From Actinomycetes bacterium (lineage in GTDB: Bacteria; Actinomycetota; Actinomycetes; Propionibacteriales; Propionibacteriaceae), in the NCBI GenBank assembly GCA_023458095.1, contig JAEXAS010000002.1:68458-132457 (forward strand): DNA of 64,000 bases, given 5' to 3'. Positions 9,196 through 19,612 of the stretch are shown in pieces. The notes below the pieces were generated by a model. The model saw only the letters and a program-made list of their open reading frames with translations, was not told where the DNA came from and did not search any database. Numbering within the stretch: the stretch's first letter is position 1; each line of letters opens with the position of its first letter. Made by a program: the position numbers and the translations under genes.

Positions 9196-11625
9196 ATGCG
9201 CCGCTATCTGGACGCCGAGGTCCATCCGCTCAGCCAAGGCTGGTCGCTGCTGCGCACTCCAGCCGGAGCGTTTTGCGCACCGGATCAGCTCCCTGCCTCC
9301 GGGCTGGTGGCGGCAGCCGTCCCGGGCACCGCGGCAGCAGCCCTGCATGCTGCGGGAACCTTCAACCCCGCCAACCCGGAGCCCCTTCAGGACTCGGACA
9401 TCTGGTACCGCTGTCAGCTCAGCGAGCCGGCTGGGCCGGCCGTGCTGCGCTTCGAAGGCCTGGCCACCGTGGCCGAGGTCTTTCTCAACGGCTCCATGAT
9501 CCTGGCCAGCGCGTCGATGTTCGAAAGCCATGACGTGGCGGTGACCCTGACCGGCGACGATGAACTCGTCATTCGTTTCGCCGCCCTCACTGAGACCCTG
9601 GCGGCCAAAGGGCCCCGCGCGAAATGGCGTCCCCGCCTTTTCGACACCCAGGGCTTGCGCCTGGTGCGCACCACCGTCTTGGGCCATATGCCAGGTTGGT
9701 GCCCATCCATCCAGGCGGTGGGCCCTTATCGGCCCATCGGCGTGATCCGTCCCGGACAGGTCAGCCTTGACGAGGTTCGCATCAGCGCCGACCTCACCGA
9801 GGACGGCATCGGTCTGCTTGCCGTGGCGGCTGTCGGCATTCCTGCTGGTTCGCAGCTCCGCTGTGCCGGTGTGCAGACCAGCTTCGACGTCGACGGCGAC
9901 CGAGCGGTGGCCAGTCTGACCGTCCCCGCGGTGTGTCCCTGGTGGCCGGCGACCCACGGGACGCCGAGTCTGTATGACATCGACTTGATCCTGCCCGACG
10001 GCACCAGCCACCGGCTGGCCCGTACGGGTTTTCGGCATCTGGAGGTGACCGACCCCGACGACTTCGGCCTGGAACTGAACGGGGTGCCGATCTTTTGTCG
10101 CGGCGCGGTGTGGACCAGCGCCGACCTGCTCGGGCTCGGCGGGGATCGCGCCACCTATGCCCCCCTGTTGGAGCAGTTGGCCGGCGCCGGGGCGAACATG
10201 GTGCGGATTCCCGGCATCGCTACCTATGAGGCGCCGGCTTTCTTCGACCTGTGCGATGAGCTGGGGCTGCTGGTCTTTCAGGACTTCATGTTCGCCAACT
10301 TCGATTACCCCACCGATGAGGCCTTCACCGCACATGTCCGCACCGAAGTCACTCAGTTCCTGGAGGCCCGCCAGGGCAGTCCCTGCCTGGCGGTGACCTG
10401 CGCCGGCAGTGAGATCGCTCAGCAGGCCGCCATGCTCGGACTGCCGCAGCCCTTCTGGTACTCGACCACAGCCACCGACCTGCTGCCGAGCCTGGTCGCC
10501 GAGTATCGCCCCGATGTCGCCTATGTGCCCGGCTCCCCCTCCGGCGGGCCGCTGCCGTTCAGTGTTGATGTCGGTGTGGGCCACTACTACGGGGTCGGCG
10601 CCTACGAACGCCCGCTCGAGGATGCCCGGCGGGCCCGGGTGCGCTTCACCAGCGAATGTCTGGCTTTCGCCAATGCTCCGCAATCGGCGGCACTGCCCGC
10701 CGATCTGACGACCAGGCCCGCCGATGACCCGGCCTGGAGCGTCGGCGTCCCACAGGATCCAGGTACCGACTGGGACTTCGCCGATACCCGCGACCACTAT
10801 CTCCAACGCCTCTACCACCAGGACCCGGCCGCATTACGGGCCGAGGACCCTTCCACCTATCTGAGGCTGTCGCAGGCGGTGACTGGAGAGGTTGCCGGTG
10901 AGACCTTTGCTCAGTGGCGCGGCGTCGACTCCGAAACCCACGGCGCGTTGGTGTTCACTCTGGCCGATCTGGGCCCCGGCTTCGGCTGGGGAATCACCGA
11001 TGCCAGCGGGCAGCCCAAACCCATCTTCCACGCACTGGCCCGGGCCTGGCAGCCGGTCACCGTGGTGATGACCGACGAGGGAGTCAACGGTCTGCGCCTG
11101 CACGTGATCAACGAGACGGCACGCACCATCAGCGCAGTGCTGGAGGTCTACGGGGTGCGCGACGGCACAGTGGTGGTCTCCCGCGCCGAACGAGAACTCA
11201 CGCTGAGCCCGCGCAGCACCATCGCGATCGCCGCCACCGACCTGCTGGGCGGTTTCTTCGACTACAACTACGCCTACCGTTTCGGGCCTGCCGAACACGA
11301 GGTCGTGGTGGCTCGGCTGCGTGAGGCAGAGACAGTACTGAGCGAGAGCTTCAGTTTCCCACTGGGCCGGGCTGCCGCGATGAGCAAGCACCCGTTGACC
11401 GCCGACCTCCGCCAGGACACAGATGGCTGGCTGGTCGAGGTGAGCACCGACGGCTTCGCCCCCTCGGTTCACGTGCAGGCCGAAGGATTCGTGGCCGACG
11501 ACGACTGGTTCCACCTGACTGCCGAGCATCCCCGGCAGGTGCGTCTGCGTCCGCTGGCCGGCTTTACCGAGCAGCGGCCCCACGGATTCGTCGCCAGCGC
11601 CACCGGCGCGCGGACAGGTTACTGA
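9196..11625 (+). CDS. Glycoside hydrolase family 2-like protein (beta-mannosidase-like)
   Basis: 809-residue, apparently cytoplasmic protein without a signal peptide. The N-terminal part (DSDIWYRCQL, LRFEGLATVAEVFLNG) is the GH2 sugar-binding jelly roll. The barrel region begins with FCRGAVW and MVRIPGIATYEAPAFFDLCDELGLLVFQDFMF. The usual acid/base motif (NxNE) is replaced by CAGSE (Glu near residue 413), and the likely nucleophile strand reads FTSECLAF. Both glutamates therefore survive in altered surroundings, so the activity may be non-standard. It is translationally coupled to the DUF1839 gene, a pairing I recall in other genomes. Substrate unknown. Confidence 0.75.
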   Translation: MRRYLDAEVHPLSQGWSLLRTPAGAFCAPDQLPASGLVAAAVPGTAAAALHAAGTFNPANPEPLQDSDIWYRCQLSEPAGPAVLRFEGLATVAEVFLNGSMILASASMFESHDVAVTLTGDDELVIRFAALTETLAAKGPRAKWRPRLFDTQGLRLVRTTVLGHMPGWCPSIQAVGPYRPIGVIRPGQVSLDEVRISADLTEDGIGLLAVAAVGIPAGSQLRCAGVQTSFDVDGDRAVASLTVPAVCPWWPATHGTPSLYDIDLILPDGTSHRLARTGFRHLEVTDPDDFGLELNGVPIFCRGAVWTSADLLGLGGDRATYAPLLEQLAGAGANMVRIPGIATYEAPAFFDLCDELGLLVFQDFMFANFDYPTDEAFTAHVRTEVTQFLEARQGSPCLAVTCAGSEIAQQAAMLGLPQPFWYSTTATDLLPSLVAEYRPDVAYVPGSPSGGPLPFSVDVGVGHYYGVGAYERPLEDARRARVRFTSECLAFANAPQSAALPADLTTRPADDPAWSVGVPQDPGTDWDFADTRDHYLQRLYHQDPAALRAEDPSTYLRLSQAVTGEVAGETFAQWRGVDSETHGALVFTLADLGPGFGWGITDASGQPKPIFHALARAWQPVTVVMTDEGVNGLRLHVINETARTISAVLEVYGVRDGTVVVSRAERELTLSPRSTIAIAATDLLGGFFDYNYAYRFGPAEHEVVVARLREAETVLSESFSFPLGRAAAMSKHPLTADLRQDTDGWLVEVSTDGFAPSVHVQAEGFVADDDWFHLTAEHPRQVRLRPLAGFTEQRPHGFVASATGARTGY

Positions 11626-11672
11626 GAGAAGTCAGCCTCGAGACACGGCTCGACGCCCACCCCCGGCGTCCG

Positions 11673-11678
11673 TAATGT
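11673..11678 (+). promoter_or_regulatory. -10 element placing the gltA start at +1
   Basis: TAATGT (5/6 to TATAAT in its key positions) ends 6 nt before the gltA ATG. No Shine-Dalgarno lies between, so transcription would begin at or next to the start codon. The upstream -35 is weak. Confidence 0.5.
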
Positions 11679-11684
11679 ACTCTC

Positions 11685-12968
<1,284 letters not shown>

Positions 12969-13017
12969 CTCACCTCCCGGCGACCTGTCGCAGTCTGAAG
13001 ACATCAGGCTGGGCGCG

Positions 13018-13047
13018 TTGTGGCGCGGCTGAGACGATCACTAGTAT
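13018..13047 (+). promoter_or_regulatory. Candidate promoter for the DUF6891 gene
   Basis: TTGTGG (13018-13023) and TAGTAT (13042-13047) are separated by 18 bp. A transcript starting near 13054 would have a roughly 44-nt leader with an AAGGAAG site before the ATG at 13098. Confidence 0.5.
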
Positions 13048-13097
13048 CCAGGGCAGGTCGCCTGCCGATCCTCCACCACAGACCCAAGGAAGCTGCC

Positions 13098-13763
13098 ATG
13101 TCTCAGATCGACTATTACAGCCAACCGGCGGACCTTCGGTTGAGCCCGGAATTGGCCCTGACCGACGAGCAGGAAGGTGCGCTTCGCGCCTTCACCTGGG
13201 AGCGGGTGGTGGCCGGTGAAGCCGACCTCGATTCCTACCTGGAGTGGGCCTGCGATGAGTTCCCTGAACAGGAGCAGCACACACTCAGCGAGGTTTTCGC
13301 CACCGTGAGTGAGGCGCGGCGGACTCAAATCGCCTCCTGGCCACCGGCACTGCGCACCACCGCGCTGATGACGGCGTTCAGCGAGCTTGCCGAAATCGGC
13401 ATCGTGGCCCGCGGCAACTTCACCTGCTGCGGCACCTGTGCCTCATCGGAGATCTGGGACGAGCGCGACGACTCCCGCACCTGGCGCGGCTATGTCTATT
13501 TCCACGCCCAGGATGCCGAGCGCATCCCCGCAGAGCGAGCCACCTACCTCGGCTACGGCGTCTTCTTGGACGCCTACCTGCCCAAATCGGAATGGGACGC
13601 GCTCAGCGACCAGGCCAAGGATGACACCTACACCCGCCTGGTCCGAGAACTCATGTCCGAGGCCACCGACGTGTTCCAACGCCACGGCATCGAGGTGGAA
13701 TGGACCGGTGATCTTGATGTCCGCATCCTGGTGCAGAACGTCGACTGGTACATCGAGGTCTAA
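13098..13763 (+). CDS. DUF6891-like protein of unknown function
   Basis: 221-residue acidic cytoplasmic protein. The distinctive stretch GNFTCCGTCASSEIWDERDD holds three cysteines in a CCxxC arrangement, followed by RGYVYFHAQDAERI and a C-terminal beta-rich part (VEWTGDLDVRILVQNVDWYI). This resembles DUF6891-type proteins; I know no function. The ATG at 13098 has AAGGAAG upstream; a longer reading frame from 13020 is excluded because it would run through the promoter. The cysteines could bind metal or be redox active. Confidence 0.65.
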   Translation: MSQIDYYSQPADLRLSPELALTDEQEGALRAFTWERVVAGEADLDSYLEWACDEFPEQEQHTLSEVFATVSEARRTQIASWPPALRTTALMTAFSELAEIGIVARGNFTCCGTCASSEIWDERDDSRTWRGYVYFHAQDAERIPAERATYLGYGVFLDAYLPKSEWDALSDQAKDDTYTRLVRELMSEATDVFQRHGIEVEWTGDLDVRILVQNVDWYIEV

Positions 13764-13865
13764 GGCTGGCTCGCGACGCTGCCGCGGCGTTCACGCGGCC
13801 GCGAACTCGGCGCGGCAATCACGGCGCAAACACAGTGAGACGAATCGTCGAAAGCTGGTTGCCAG

Positions 13866-13893
13866 GCCCCTGCCTTGGTAGTTAGGTAGGGGC
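13866..13893 (+). promoter_or_regulatory. Hairpin occluding the EF-G2 ribosome binding site
   Basis: GCCCCTGCCT (13866-13875) pairs with AGGTAGGGGC (13884-13893) around an 8-nt loop: ten pairs, one of them G-U. The right arm is the complete purine-rich Shine-Dalgarno stretch and ends directly at the ATG (13894). In the mRNA this stem would hide the ribosome binding site. Confidence 0.6.
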
Positions 13894-15972
13894 ATGAGTT
13901 CAAAGGTGAGCGCTGCCTCGGTGCAGGTGAATAGTCCCGACGATGTCCGCAACGTGGTGCTGATAGGAAACGCCGGCTCCGGCAAGACCTCACTGTTCGA
14001 GCAGTTACTCAAGGCCCGCGTGGCCGGCTATCGCGGCGAGAAAGAGGACGCCGAGCGGGCCGCCCAGCTCTACCTGGCCTCGGTGGTGGCCGGCGACAAG
14101 CAGGTCAATCTGCTCGATGCCCCCGGTCACCCCGATTTCGTGGGCGAACTGCGGGCCGGAATTCGCGCCGCCGATGCCGCAATCTTCGTGATCTCGGCCG
14201 CCGACGGCGTGGACGGTGCGGCCACCGCACTGTGGGAGGAATGCACCGTGGCGAACCTGCCGCGGATCATCGCAGTCACCAAGTTGGACGCCGGCCACGC
14301 CGATTTCGACTCTGCAGTGACCGACATTCAGGCGGCTTTCGGCGATGGCGTGCTGCCCACCCATGCGCCCACCGTCGATCCTGACGGCATCATCGGCAAC
14401 ATCGGGCTGCTCTCCTTGGAGGAGCACGACTACTCCGGTGGCGCGATGGTCACCCGCAAGCTCACCGCCGACGACTCCCACGTCGAGACCTACCGCGGCC
14501 CGCTGATCGAGGCCATCATTCAGGAGGCCGAAGACGACGGCCTGATGGATCGCTACCTGGAGGGTGAGGAACTCGACACCAACTATCTGTTGGACGACCT
14601 GATGAAGGCCGTGGCCACCGCGAATCTGTTTCCGGTAATCCCGGTGGCCTCCCACACCGGTGTCGGTGTGGAGGAACTGCTGAAACTCATCGAGCACGGC
14701 TTCCCCACCCCGTCGCTGCACCCGAATCCGGCAGCGACCACCCCCAAGGGCGACGAGTTGCCGAACCCGCCGACTGATCCGTCCGCACCGCTGGTGGCGC
14801 AGGTGATTCGCACCACCACCGACCCCTTCGCCGGCAAGCTGTCGATGGTGCGGATCTTCTCCGGCACGATGTCGGCCGATGACGTTTTGCACATCTCGGG
14901 ACACCGACCCGAGAACGATGAATCCCATCCTGACCACGACGATGAGGAGAAGGTCGGCCAGATCCAGGTCGCGGTGGGCACCAGCCTGGAACCGCGTTCG
15001 CAGGCCATCGCCGGCGAAATCGTGATGCTTCCCAAGCTGAGCACCGCAGAGACCTCCGACACCTTGTCGGCCAAGGAACGTCCGGCGCTGGTGGCGGCTT
15101 GGACGCTGCCCGAGCCTCTGCTGCCGTTGGCGATTCGGGCCGCCACCCGCAATGACGAGGACAAGCTGGCCGGGGCGCTGCAACGGCTGGCGGTCGAGGA
15201 CTCCACCGTCCGGCTGGATCGCGGTGGCAACGACCAGTTGGTGTTGTGGACCACCGGACAGGCGCACGCCGACCTCCTGCTGGCCCGGCTCACGGAGCGG
15301 TACGGGGTGAAGGTCGAGCAGGAGGAACTGCGGATCCCGCTGCGCGAGACGTTCATCGCCAAGGCCACCGCATTGGGGCGCCACGTGAAGCAATCCGGGG
15401 GCCATGGCCAATACGCGGTGTGCAATATCGAGATCGAACCGTTGCCTCGCGGTGCCGGTTTTGAGTTCGTCGACAAGGTCGTCGGTGGCGCGGTGCCGCG
15501 CCAGTTCATTCCCAGTGTCGAGAAGGGCGTGAAGGCACAGTTGGAGAAGGGCGCCTTCGCCGGCTTCCCCATGGTCGATGTGCGGGTCACTTTGTACGAC
15601 GGCAAGGCCCACTCGGTGGACTCCTCCGACATGGCCTTCCAGATGGCCGGATCACTGGCCATCAAGGAGGCCGCCAATGCCAAGACCGTCGCCTTGTTGG
15701 AGCCGCTGGATCAGGTCACCGTCGTTGTCGGCGAGGAATACCTCGGTGCAGTCATGAACGACCTCACCGGACGGCGCGGACAGCTCCTGGGCACCGATGC
15801 CGTCGGGCACAAGGCCATCATCAAGGCGCTGGTTCCCCAATTGGAGTTGTCGCGTTATGCGATCGACCTGCGCGGCATCGCGCACGGCTCCGGCACCTTC
15901 ACCCGGGAGTTCCACGGCTACGAATTGATGCCGGCCAACCTCACCGAGAAGTTCGCCAAAGCGGGCAGCTAG
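13894..15972 (+). CDS. fusA2: Elongation factor G-like GTPase (EF-G2)
   Basis: 692-residue translational GTPase of the EF-G-like subgroup that occurs beside canonical EF-G in actinobacteria; role not settled. P-loop GNAGSGKT at residues 25-32, G3 motif DAPGH from residue 75, and a G4 motif reading TKLD (129-132) instead of NKxD. The switch I RGITI motif of true EF-G is absent, as in other EF-G2 proteins. The C-terminal half retains EF-G domains IV and V (GGHGQYAVCNIEIEP, RGIAHGSGTFTREFHGYE). No rpsL, rpsG or tuf gene is adjacent, which supports the paralogue over the housekeeping factor. Confidence 0.88.
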   Translation: MSSKVSAASVQVNSPDDVRNVVLIGNAGSGKTSLFEQLLKARVAGYRGEKEDAERAAQLYLASVVAGDKQVNLLDAPGHPDFVGELRAGIRAADAAIFVISAADGVDGAATALWEECTVANLPRIIAVTKLDAGHADFDSAVTDIQAAFGDGVLPTHAPTVDPDGIIGNIGLLSLEEHDYSGGAMVTRKLTADDSHVETYRGPLIEAIIQEAEDDGLMDRYLEGEELDTNYLLDDLMKAVATANLFPVIPVASHTGVGVEELLKLIEHGFPTPSLHPNPAATTPKGDELPNPPTDPSAPLVAQVIRTTTDPFAGKLSMVRIFSGTMSADDVLHISGHRPENDESHPDHDDEEKVGQIQVAVGTSLEPRSQAIAGEIVMLPKLSTAETSDTLSAKERPALVAAWTLPEPLLPLAIRAATRNDEDKLAGALQRLAVEDSTVRLDRGGNDQLVLWTTGQAHADLLLARLTERYGVKVEQEELRIPLRETFIAKATALGRHVKQSGGHGQYAVCNIEIEPLPRGAGFEFVDKVVGGAVPRQFIPSVEKGVKAQLEKGAFAGFPMVDVRVTLYDGKAHSVDSSDMAFQMAGSLAIKEAANAKTVALLEPLDQVTVVVGEEYLGAVMNDLTGRRGQLLGTDAVGHKAIIKALVPQLELSRYAIDLRGIAHGSGTFTREFHGYELMPANLTEKFAKAGS

Positions 15973-15973
15973 G

Positions 15974-16161
15974 GCTTCGACAAACTCAGCCAACGGTTGA
16001 GGCAGGGCTTCGACAAGCTCAGCCAACGGGGACTTCGACAAGCTCAGCCAACGGACTCCGTGCCCTGAGCCCCACCATCCGTGCCCTGAGCCCCACCATC
16101 CGTGCCCTGAGCCTGTCGAAGGGCACACACGCGCTGAGGCTTCGACAAGCTCAGCCAACGG
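15974..16161. repeat. Cluster of dispersed repeat family A plus a 21-bp tandem repeat
   Basis: Four copies of a 22-23 bp unit (CTTCGACAAGCTCAGCCAAC core) lie at 15974-15996 (one mismatch), 16007-16029, 16033-16054 and 16139-16161. Between them, from about 16057, a 21-bp unit containing CGTGCCCTGAGCC is repeated 2.6 times and ends in CTGTCGAAGGGCA, near-complementary to the family A core. The same elements recur at 25.1-25.3 kb. Confidence 0.85.
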
Positions 16162-16191
16162 GGGCTTCGACTGTCGAAGAACAAGCATGGG

Positions 16192-16236
16192 CTGAGGCCT
16201 GGCGAAGGCGGCGCAGCCCCCTTCGCCAGGCCTCAG
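16192..16236. terminator. Perfect 17-bp inverted repeat between fusA2 and gabT (bidirectional terminator)
   Basis: CTGAGGCCTGGCGAAGG (16192-16208) and its exact reverse complement (16220-16236) enclose an 11-nt loop. It ends 7 bp from the gabT stop and lies in a convergent gap, fitting a bidirectional terminator. No T-tract is present, as is common in high-GC genomes. Confidence 0.65.
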
Positions 16237-16243
16237 GGAACGA

Positions 16244-17578
16244 TCAGGCCAGAACCTCGGCAAAGGACTCGGCGAGCACGTCCATGGCGTCGTCGAGCAG
16301 TGCGAAATCGATGACCAGCGGGGGCAACATGCGAATCACGTTGCCGTAGCTGCCACAGCTCAGCATCAACACTCCGCGACGGCCGCAGGCGGCCACGACG
16401 GCCTTGGCCAGCGCCGCATCAGGAGCCTTGGAGCCATCCGGCACCACCAGTTCGATGGCGGTCATGGCACCGCGTCCACGGATCTCGCCGATCTGGGGGA
16501 ACTGCTCAGCCATCGCGGTCAGCCGCTTCTTCAGCCGCTGCCCGATCTCGGTGGCCCGGCCAGCCAGGTCTTCGGCCTCCATGGTCTCCACAGCGGCCAG
16601 GGCCGCCACACACGACAGCGGATTACCGCCGAAGGTGCCGCCCAACCCGCCGGGTACTGCAGCGTCCATGATCTCGGCGCGACCGGTCAGCGCCGCAATC
16701 GGCAGGCCACCGCCGAGGGCCTTCGCGCTGGTGATCAGGTCCGGCACGACATCTTCGTGCTCGATGGCGAACCAGGTGCCGGTACGGCAGAAGCCGCTTT
16801 GCACCTCGTCGGCCACGAACACGATGCCGTGCTCGGTGCACCAATCGCGCAGCTTCTTCACAAATCCCGGTGCCGGGACGATGAAGCCGCCCTCGCCCTG
16901 GATGGGTTCCAACACCACAGCGGCGATGTGGTTCTCGCCGATCTGAATATGGGCCTTGCTGGCGAACTCAGCGAAGGCCTCTTCAGCGCAGTTCTCTGCG
17001 CCGCCCGGCCACCGGTAGGAGTAGGCCATGGGCATCCGGTAGATCTCCGGCGCGAAGGGCCCAAAGCCTTCCTTGTAGGGCTGCACCTTCGCGGTCATCG
17101 CCATGGTCAGGTTGGTGCGTCCGTGGTAGGCGTGGTCGAACACGATCACAGCCGGACGCCCGGTGTGGGCGCGAGCGACCTTGACCGCGTTTTCGACCGC
17201 CTCAGCGCCGGTGTTGAACAGCGCCGACTTCTTCTCGAAGTCGCCGGGGGTCACCCGCGCCAACATCTCGCACACCTGGATGTAGCTGTCGTAGGGGCTC
17301 ACCATGAAGCAGGTGTGGCCATAGCTGTTGGCCTGCTTGGTGACCGCCTGCACCACCCGCGGGGCATTGTGACCGACCGACGCAACGCCGATGCCGGAGC
17401 CGAAGTCGATGTGTTGGTTGCCATCGACGTCGACCAGGATCGCACCCTCGGCCGCTTCGATGTACAAGTCATTGCCGCCGCTGACCGCTGAGGACACTGC
17501 AGCCTTGCGTCGGGCTGCCAGTGTCGCGGACTTCGGTCCGGGCAAACTGGTGGTGAGAATTCTCTTCTGCTCGATCAC
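16244..17578 (-). CDS. gabT: 4-aminobutyrate--2-oxoglutarate transaminase
   Basis: Class III PLP aminotransferase of 444 residues, predicted to convert GABA to succinic semialdehyde. Signatures: SGIGVASVGHNAPRVVQAV, FNTGAEAVENAVKVAR, HAYHGRTNLTMAMT, EPIQGEGGFIVPA, FVADEVQSGFCRTGTWFA and the Lys-PLP segment ITSAKALGGGLPIAALTGR. The GTG at 17578 overlaps the stop of the saccharopine-dehydrogenase-like gene (GTGA). It is the last gene of the pot operon, which supports a role in the breakdown of polyamine-derived GABA. No gabD aldehyde dehydrogenase is present in the window. Confidence 0.92.
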   Translation of the reverse strand: MIEQKRILTTSLPGPKSATLAARRKAAVSSAVSGGNDLYIEAAEGAILVDVDGNQHIDFGSGIGVASVGHNAPRVVQAVTKQANSYGHTCFMVSPYDSYIQVCEMLARVTPGDFEKKSALFNTGAEAVENAVKVARAHTGRPAVIVFDHAYHGRTNLTMAMTAKVQPYKEGFGPFAPEIYRMPMAYSYRWPGGAENCAEEAFAEFASKAHIQIGENHIAAVVLEPIQGEGGFIVPAPGFVKKLRDWCTEHGIVFVADEVQSGFCRTGTWFAIEHEDVVPDLITSAKALGGGLPIAALTGRAEIMDAAVPGGLGGTFGGNPLSCVAALAAVETMEAEDLAGRATEIGQRLKKRLTAMAEQFPQIGEIRGRGAMTAIELVVPDGSKAPDAALAKAVVAACGRRGVLMLSCGSYGNVIRMLPPLVIDFALLDDAMDVLAESFAEVLA

Positions 17579-18816
17579 TTTTCCTCTATTCCCCAGGGGG
17601 AGTCATAACCGACCGGTGCCGCACCGGCCAGGAGATTCAGGAACGGCACGGCGTCGAAGGACTCGGGGCCGCGGACGCCCGTCCCCTGCCACTCTCCAGT
17701 GGCAAGCAATTCAAGGGCGACGACCGGGTTGATGGCGGTCTGCCATACGACGCACTGTGCGCCGTAGTTCGCCATCGCCCACTGGTTGTCGACCACGTGG
17801 TAAAGGTAGGTCTTGCGAGGCTGCCCGTCCTTGCCGGTGCCGGTGACATACAGACCAGCGCAGGTCTTGCCGGTCATCTGCGGGCCGATGGTTGCCGGGT
17901 CAGGAAGTACCGCCGCCACCACATCACGCGGGGAGACCTCAACACCTTTGACCTCCACCGCGGTGGTGCGGTCCAGGCCCAGCGCATGCAGCGTCTTCAG
18001 CACCCCGATGAACTCATCCCCCAGGCCGTATTTGAAGGTGGCCCGCTTGGCCTCGACCCAGCGCGGCATCAAGAGCACCTCTTCATGCTCCACATTGACG
18101 CATTCGACCTCGCCGATGCCCTCAGGGAAGGTGAAGACCTCTGGTTCGCTGAACGGTTCCGTGGTGAACCAGCCACGTTCGGCTTCATAGATGACCGGCG
18201 GGTTGAGGCATTCCTCGATGGTGGTCCAGATCGAGAAGCTGGGCGCGAAGATCTCGTTGCCTGCCTCGTCGTGCACCACCAGGTTGGCGCCATCTCGGAC
18301 GCCGAGTTCATCGATTTCAGCGAACAGGTGATCGGCGGCGTAGCGGGCGAAGACATCGGACAGGCCCGGTTCAACACCGATGCCGACCAGCGCTAGGCGT
18401 CCGGCGTCGGCCCAGTCCTGAGCCTGAGCGAACTGCTCGTCGCCAAGCTTGACCCCAGTCTGGGAGTAGGGCATCTCCGGATGCGGATGTGACAGGCTCA
18501 TCGCCATGTCCAAGTAGTCCGCACCGGCGGCGAAAGCACCGTTGAAGATTCCCATCACGAATCGCGGATCAACGGCGTTCAAAACATGGGTGATGCCATG
18601 GGCCCGAATGAGGTCGGCGACCGAATCAGCACTGGAGGCGTCAACGAAGGCCGCCTCGAAGCGACCCGCGCCGATCTCGGCGACGGCGTCGACTGTCGCC
18701 TGCGCCTTCGCCAGGTCGTAGTCGGCAACAACCATCTTGTCGAAGAAGCTGCGCCGGGCGGCGATGCGGGCGACTGCATCGCCCACCCCACCGGCGCCGA
18801 CCACGAGTATGCGCAT
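17575..18816 (-). CDS. Saccharopine dehydrogenase-family oxidoreductase
   Basis: 413-residue NAD(P)-dependent enzyme with an N-terminal Rossmann fold (MRILVVGAGGVGDAVARIAARR) and the C-terminal domain of the LYS9/carboxynorspermidine dehydrogenase family. ADYLDMAMS and GIGVEPGLSDVFARYAADHL match the family. Placed between potC (adjacent, no gap) and gabT (4-bp overlap), it probably acts on an amino or imino acid linked to polyamine or lysine metabolism. Whether it makes or cleaves a secondary amine bond cannot be decided. Carboxynorspermidine or carboxyspermidine dehydrogenase is one possibility, but no matching decarboxylase is nearby. Confidence 0.75.
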   Translation of the reverse strand: MRILVVGAGGVGDAVARIAARRSFFDKMVVADYDLAKAQATVDAVAEIGAGRFEAAFVDASSADSVADLIRAHGITHVLNAVDPRFVMGIFNGAFAAGADYLDMAMSLSHPHPEMPYSQTGVKLGDEQFAQAQDWADAGRLALVGIGVEPGLSDVFARYAADHLFAEIDELGVRDGANLVVHDEAGNEIFAPSFSIWTTIEECLNPPVIYEAERGWFTTEPFSEPEVFTFPEGIGEVECVNVEHEEVLLMPRWVEAKRATFKYGLGDEFIGVLKTLHALGLDRTTAVEVKGVEVSPRDVVAAVLPDPATIGPQMTGKTCAGLYVTGTGKDGQPRKTYLYHVVDNQWAMANYGAQCVVWQTAINPVVALELLATGEWQGTGVRGPESFDAVPFLNLLAGAAPVGYDSPWGIEEK

Positions 18817-19611
18817 TTAGGCATCGACCTTTCGTTTTCGAGCACCGACAGCTTGAGCCAAACCGACAATGGTGATCGCACCCAAGAACATGATCGTGCC
18901 GACCACATTGACCTGCACCGGAACACCACGCTGGGCCGCGCCCCACACATACATGGGGAAGGTCACCGTGGTCGCGCCGGCATTGAAGTTGGTGACGATG
19001 TAGTCGTCAAAGCTGAGCGCGAACGCCAGCAGAGCGCCAGCAGCAATGCCCGGGGCGACCAAGGGAAAGGTAACCTTCCAGAACGCTTGCGCCGGTGTGG
19101 CGTAAAGATCCGCAGCAGCCTGCTCCAGTGCTGGGTCCAGCGATGCCACTCGAGCCTTCACCGTCGTAATCACGAACGACAAGGTGAACAGAATGTGAGC
19201 GATCAGGATGGTGGTGATTCCCGAACCGATTCCGACTGCCACGAACAAGGTCAACAACGAGGAACCCATGACGACTTCAGGGGTGGCCATCGGGAAGAAG
19301 ATGAGCAAGTTGGTGGTGCCCCGCCCGCGGAAGCGGTAACGAACCAGGGCGAAGGCCGCCATGGTGCCCATCACGGTCGACACCGCCGCAGCCGTCACGC
19401 CGATTCCCAGGCTCAACCCCAGAGCGCTACACATCCCCGGACTGGCACAAGGGTTCAGCCAGGCATCCAAGGAGAATTGCGTCCACTCATAGTTGTAGCG
19501 ACCGGCTGGCTTGTTGAAGGAGAAGATCACGACAACGATGTTCGGCAGCAAGATGTAGCCGATCACCAGCAGACCCACAATGATCACTGCGTTCTTGCGA
19601 ATCCATCCCAT
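18817..19611 (-). CDS. potC: Spermidine/putrescine-type ABC permease
   Basis: 264-residue inner-membrane permease with six predicted helices, starting MGWIRKNAVIIVGLLVIGYILLP. The cytoplasmic EAA loop that contacts the ATPase is visible as LEQAAADLYATPAQAFWKVTFPLVAPGI. The ATG at 19611 is 1 bp past the potB stop; a longer frame to 19647 would overlap potB and lacks a site. It pairs with PotB to form the channel. Confidence 0.88.
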   Translation of the reverse strand: MGWIRKNAVIIVGLLVIGYILLPNIVVVIFSFNKPAGRYNYEWTQFSLDAWLNPCASPGMCSALGLSLGIGVTAAAVSTVMGTMAAFALVRYRFRGRGTTNLLIFFPMATPEVVMGSSLLTLFVAVGIGSGITTILIAHILFTLSFVITTVKARVASLDPALEQAAADLYATPAQAFWKVTFPLVAPGIAAGALLAFALSFDDYIVTNFNAGATTVTFPMYVWGAAQRGVPVQVNVVGTIMFLGAITIVGLAQAVGARKRKVDA

Positions 19612-19612
19612 G

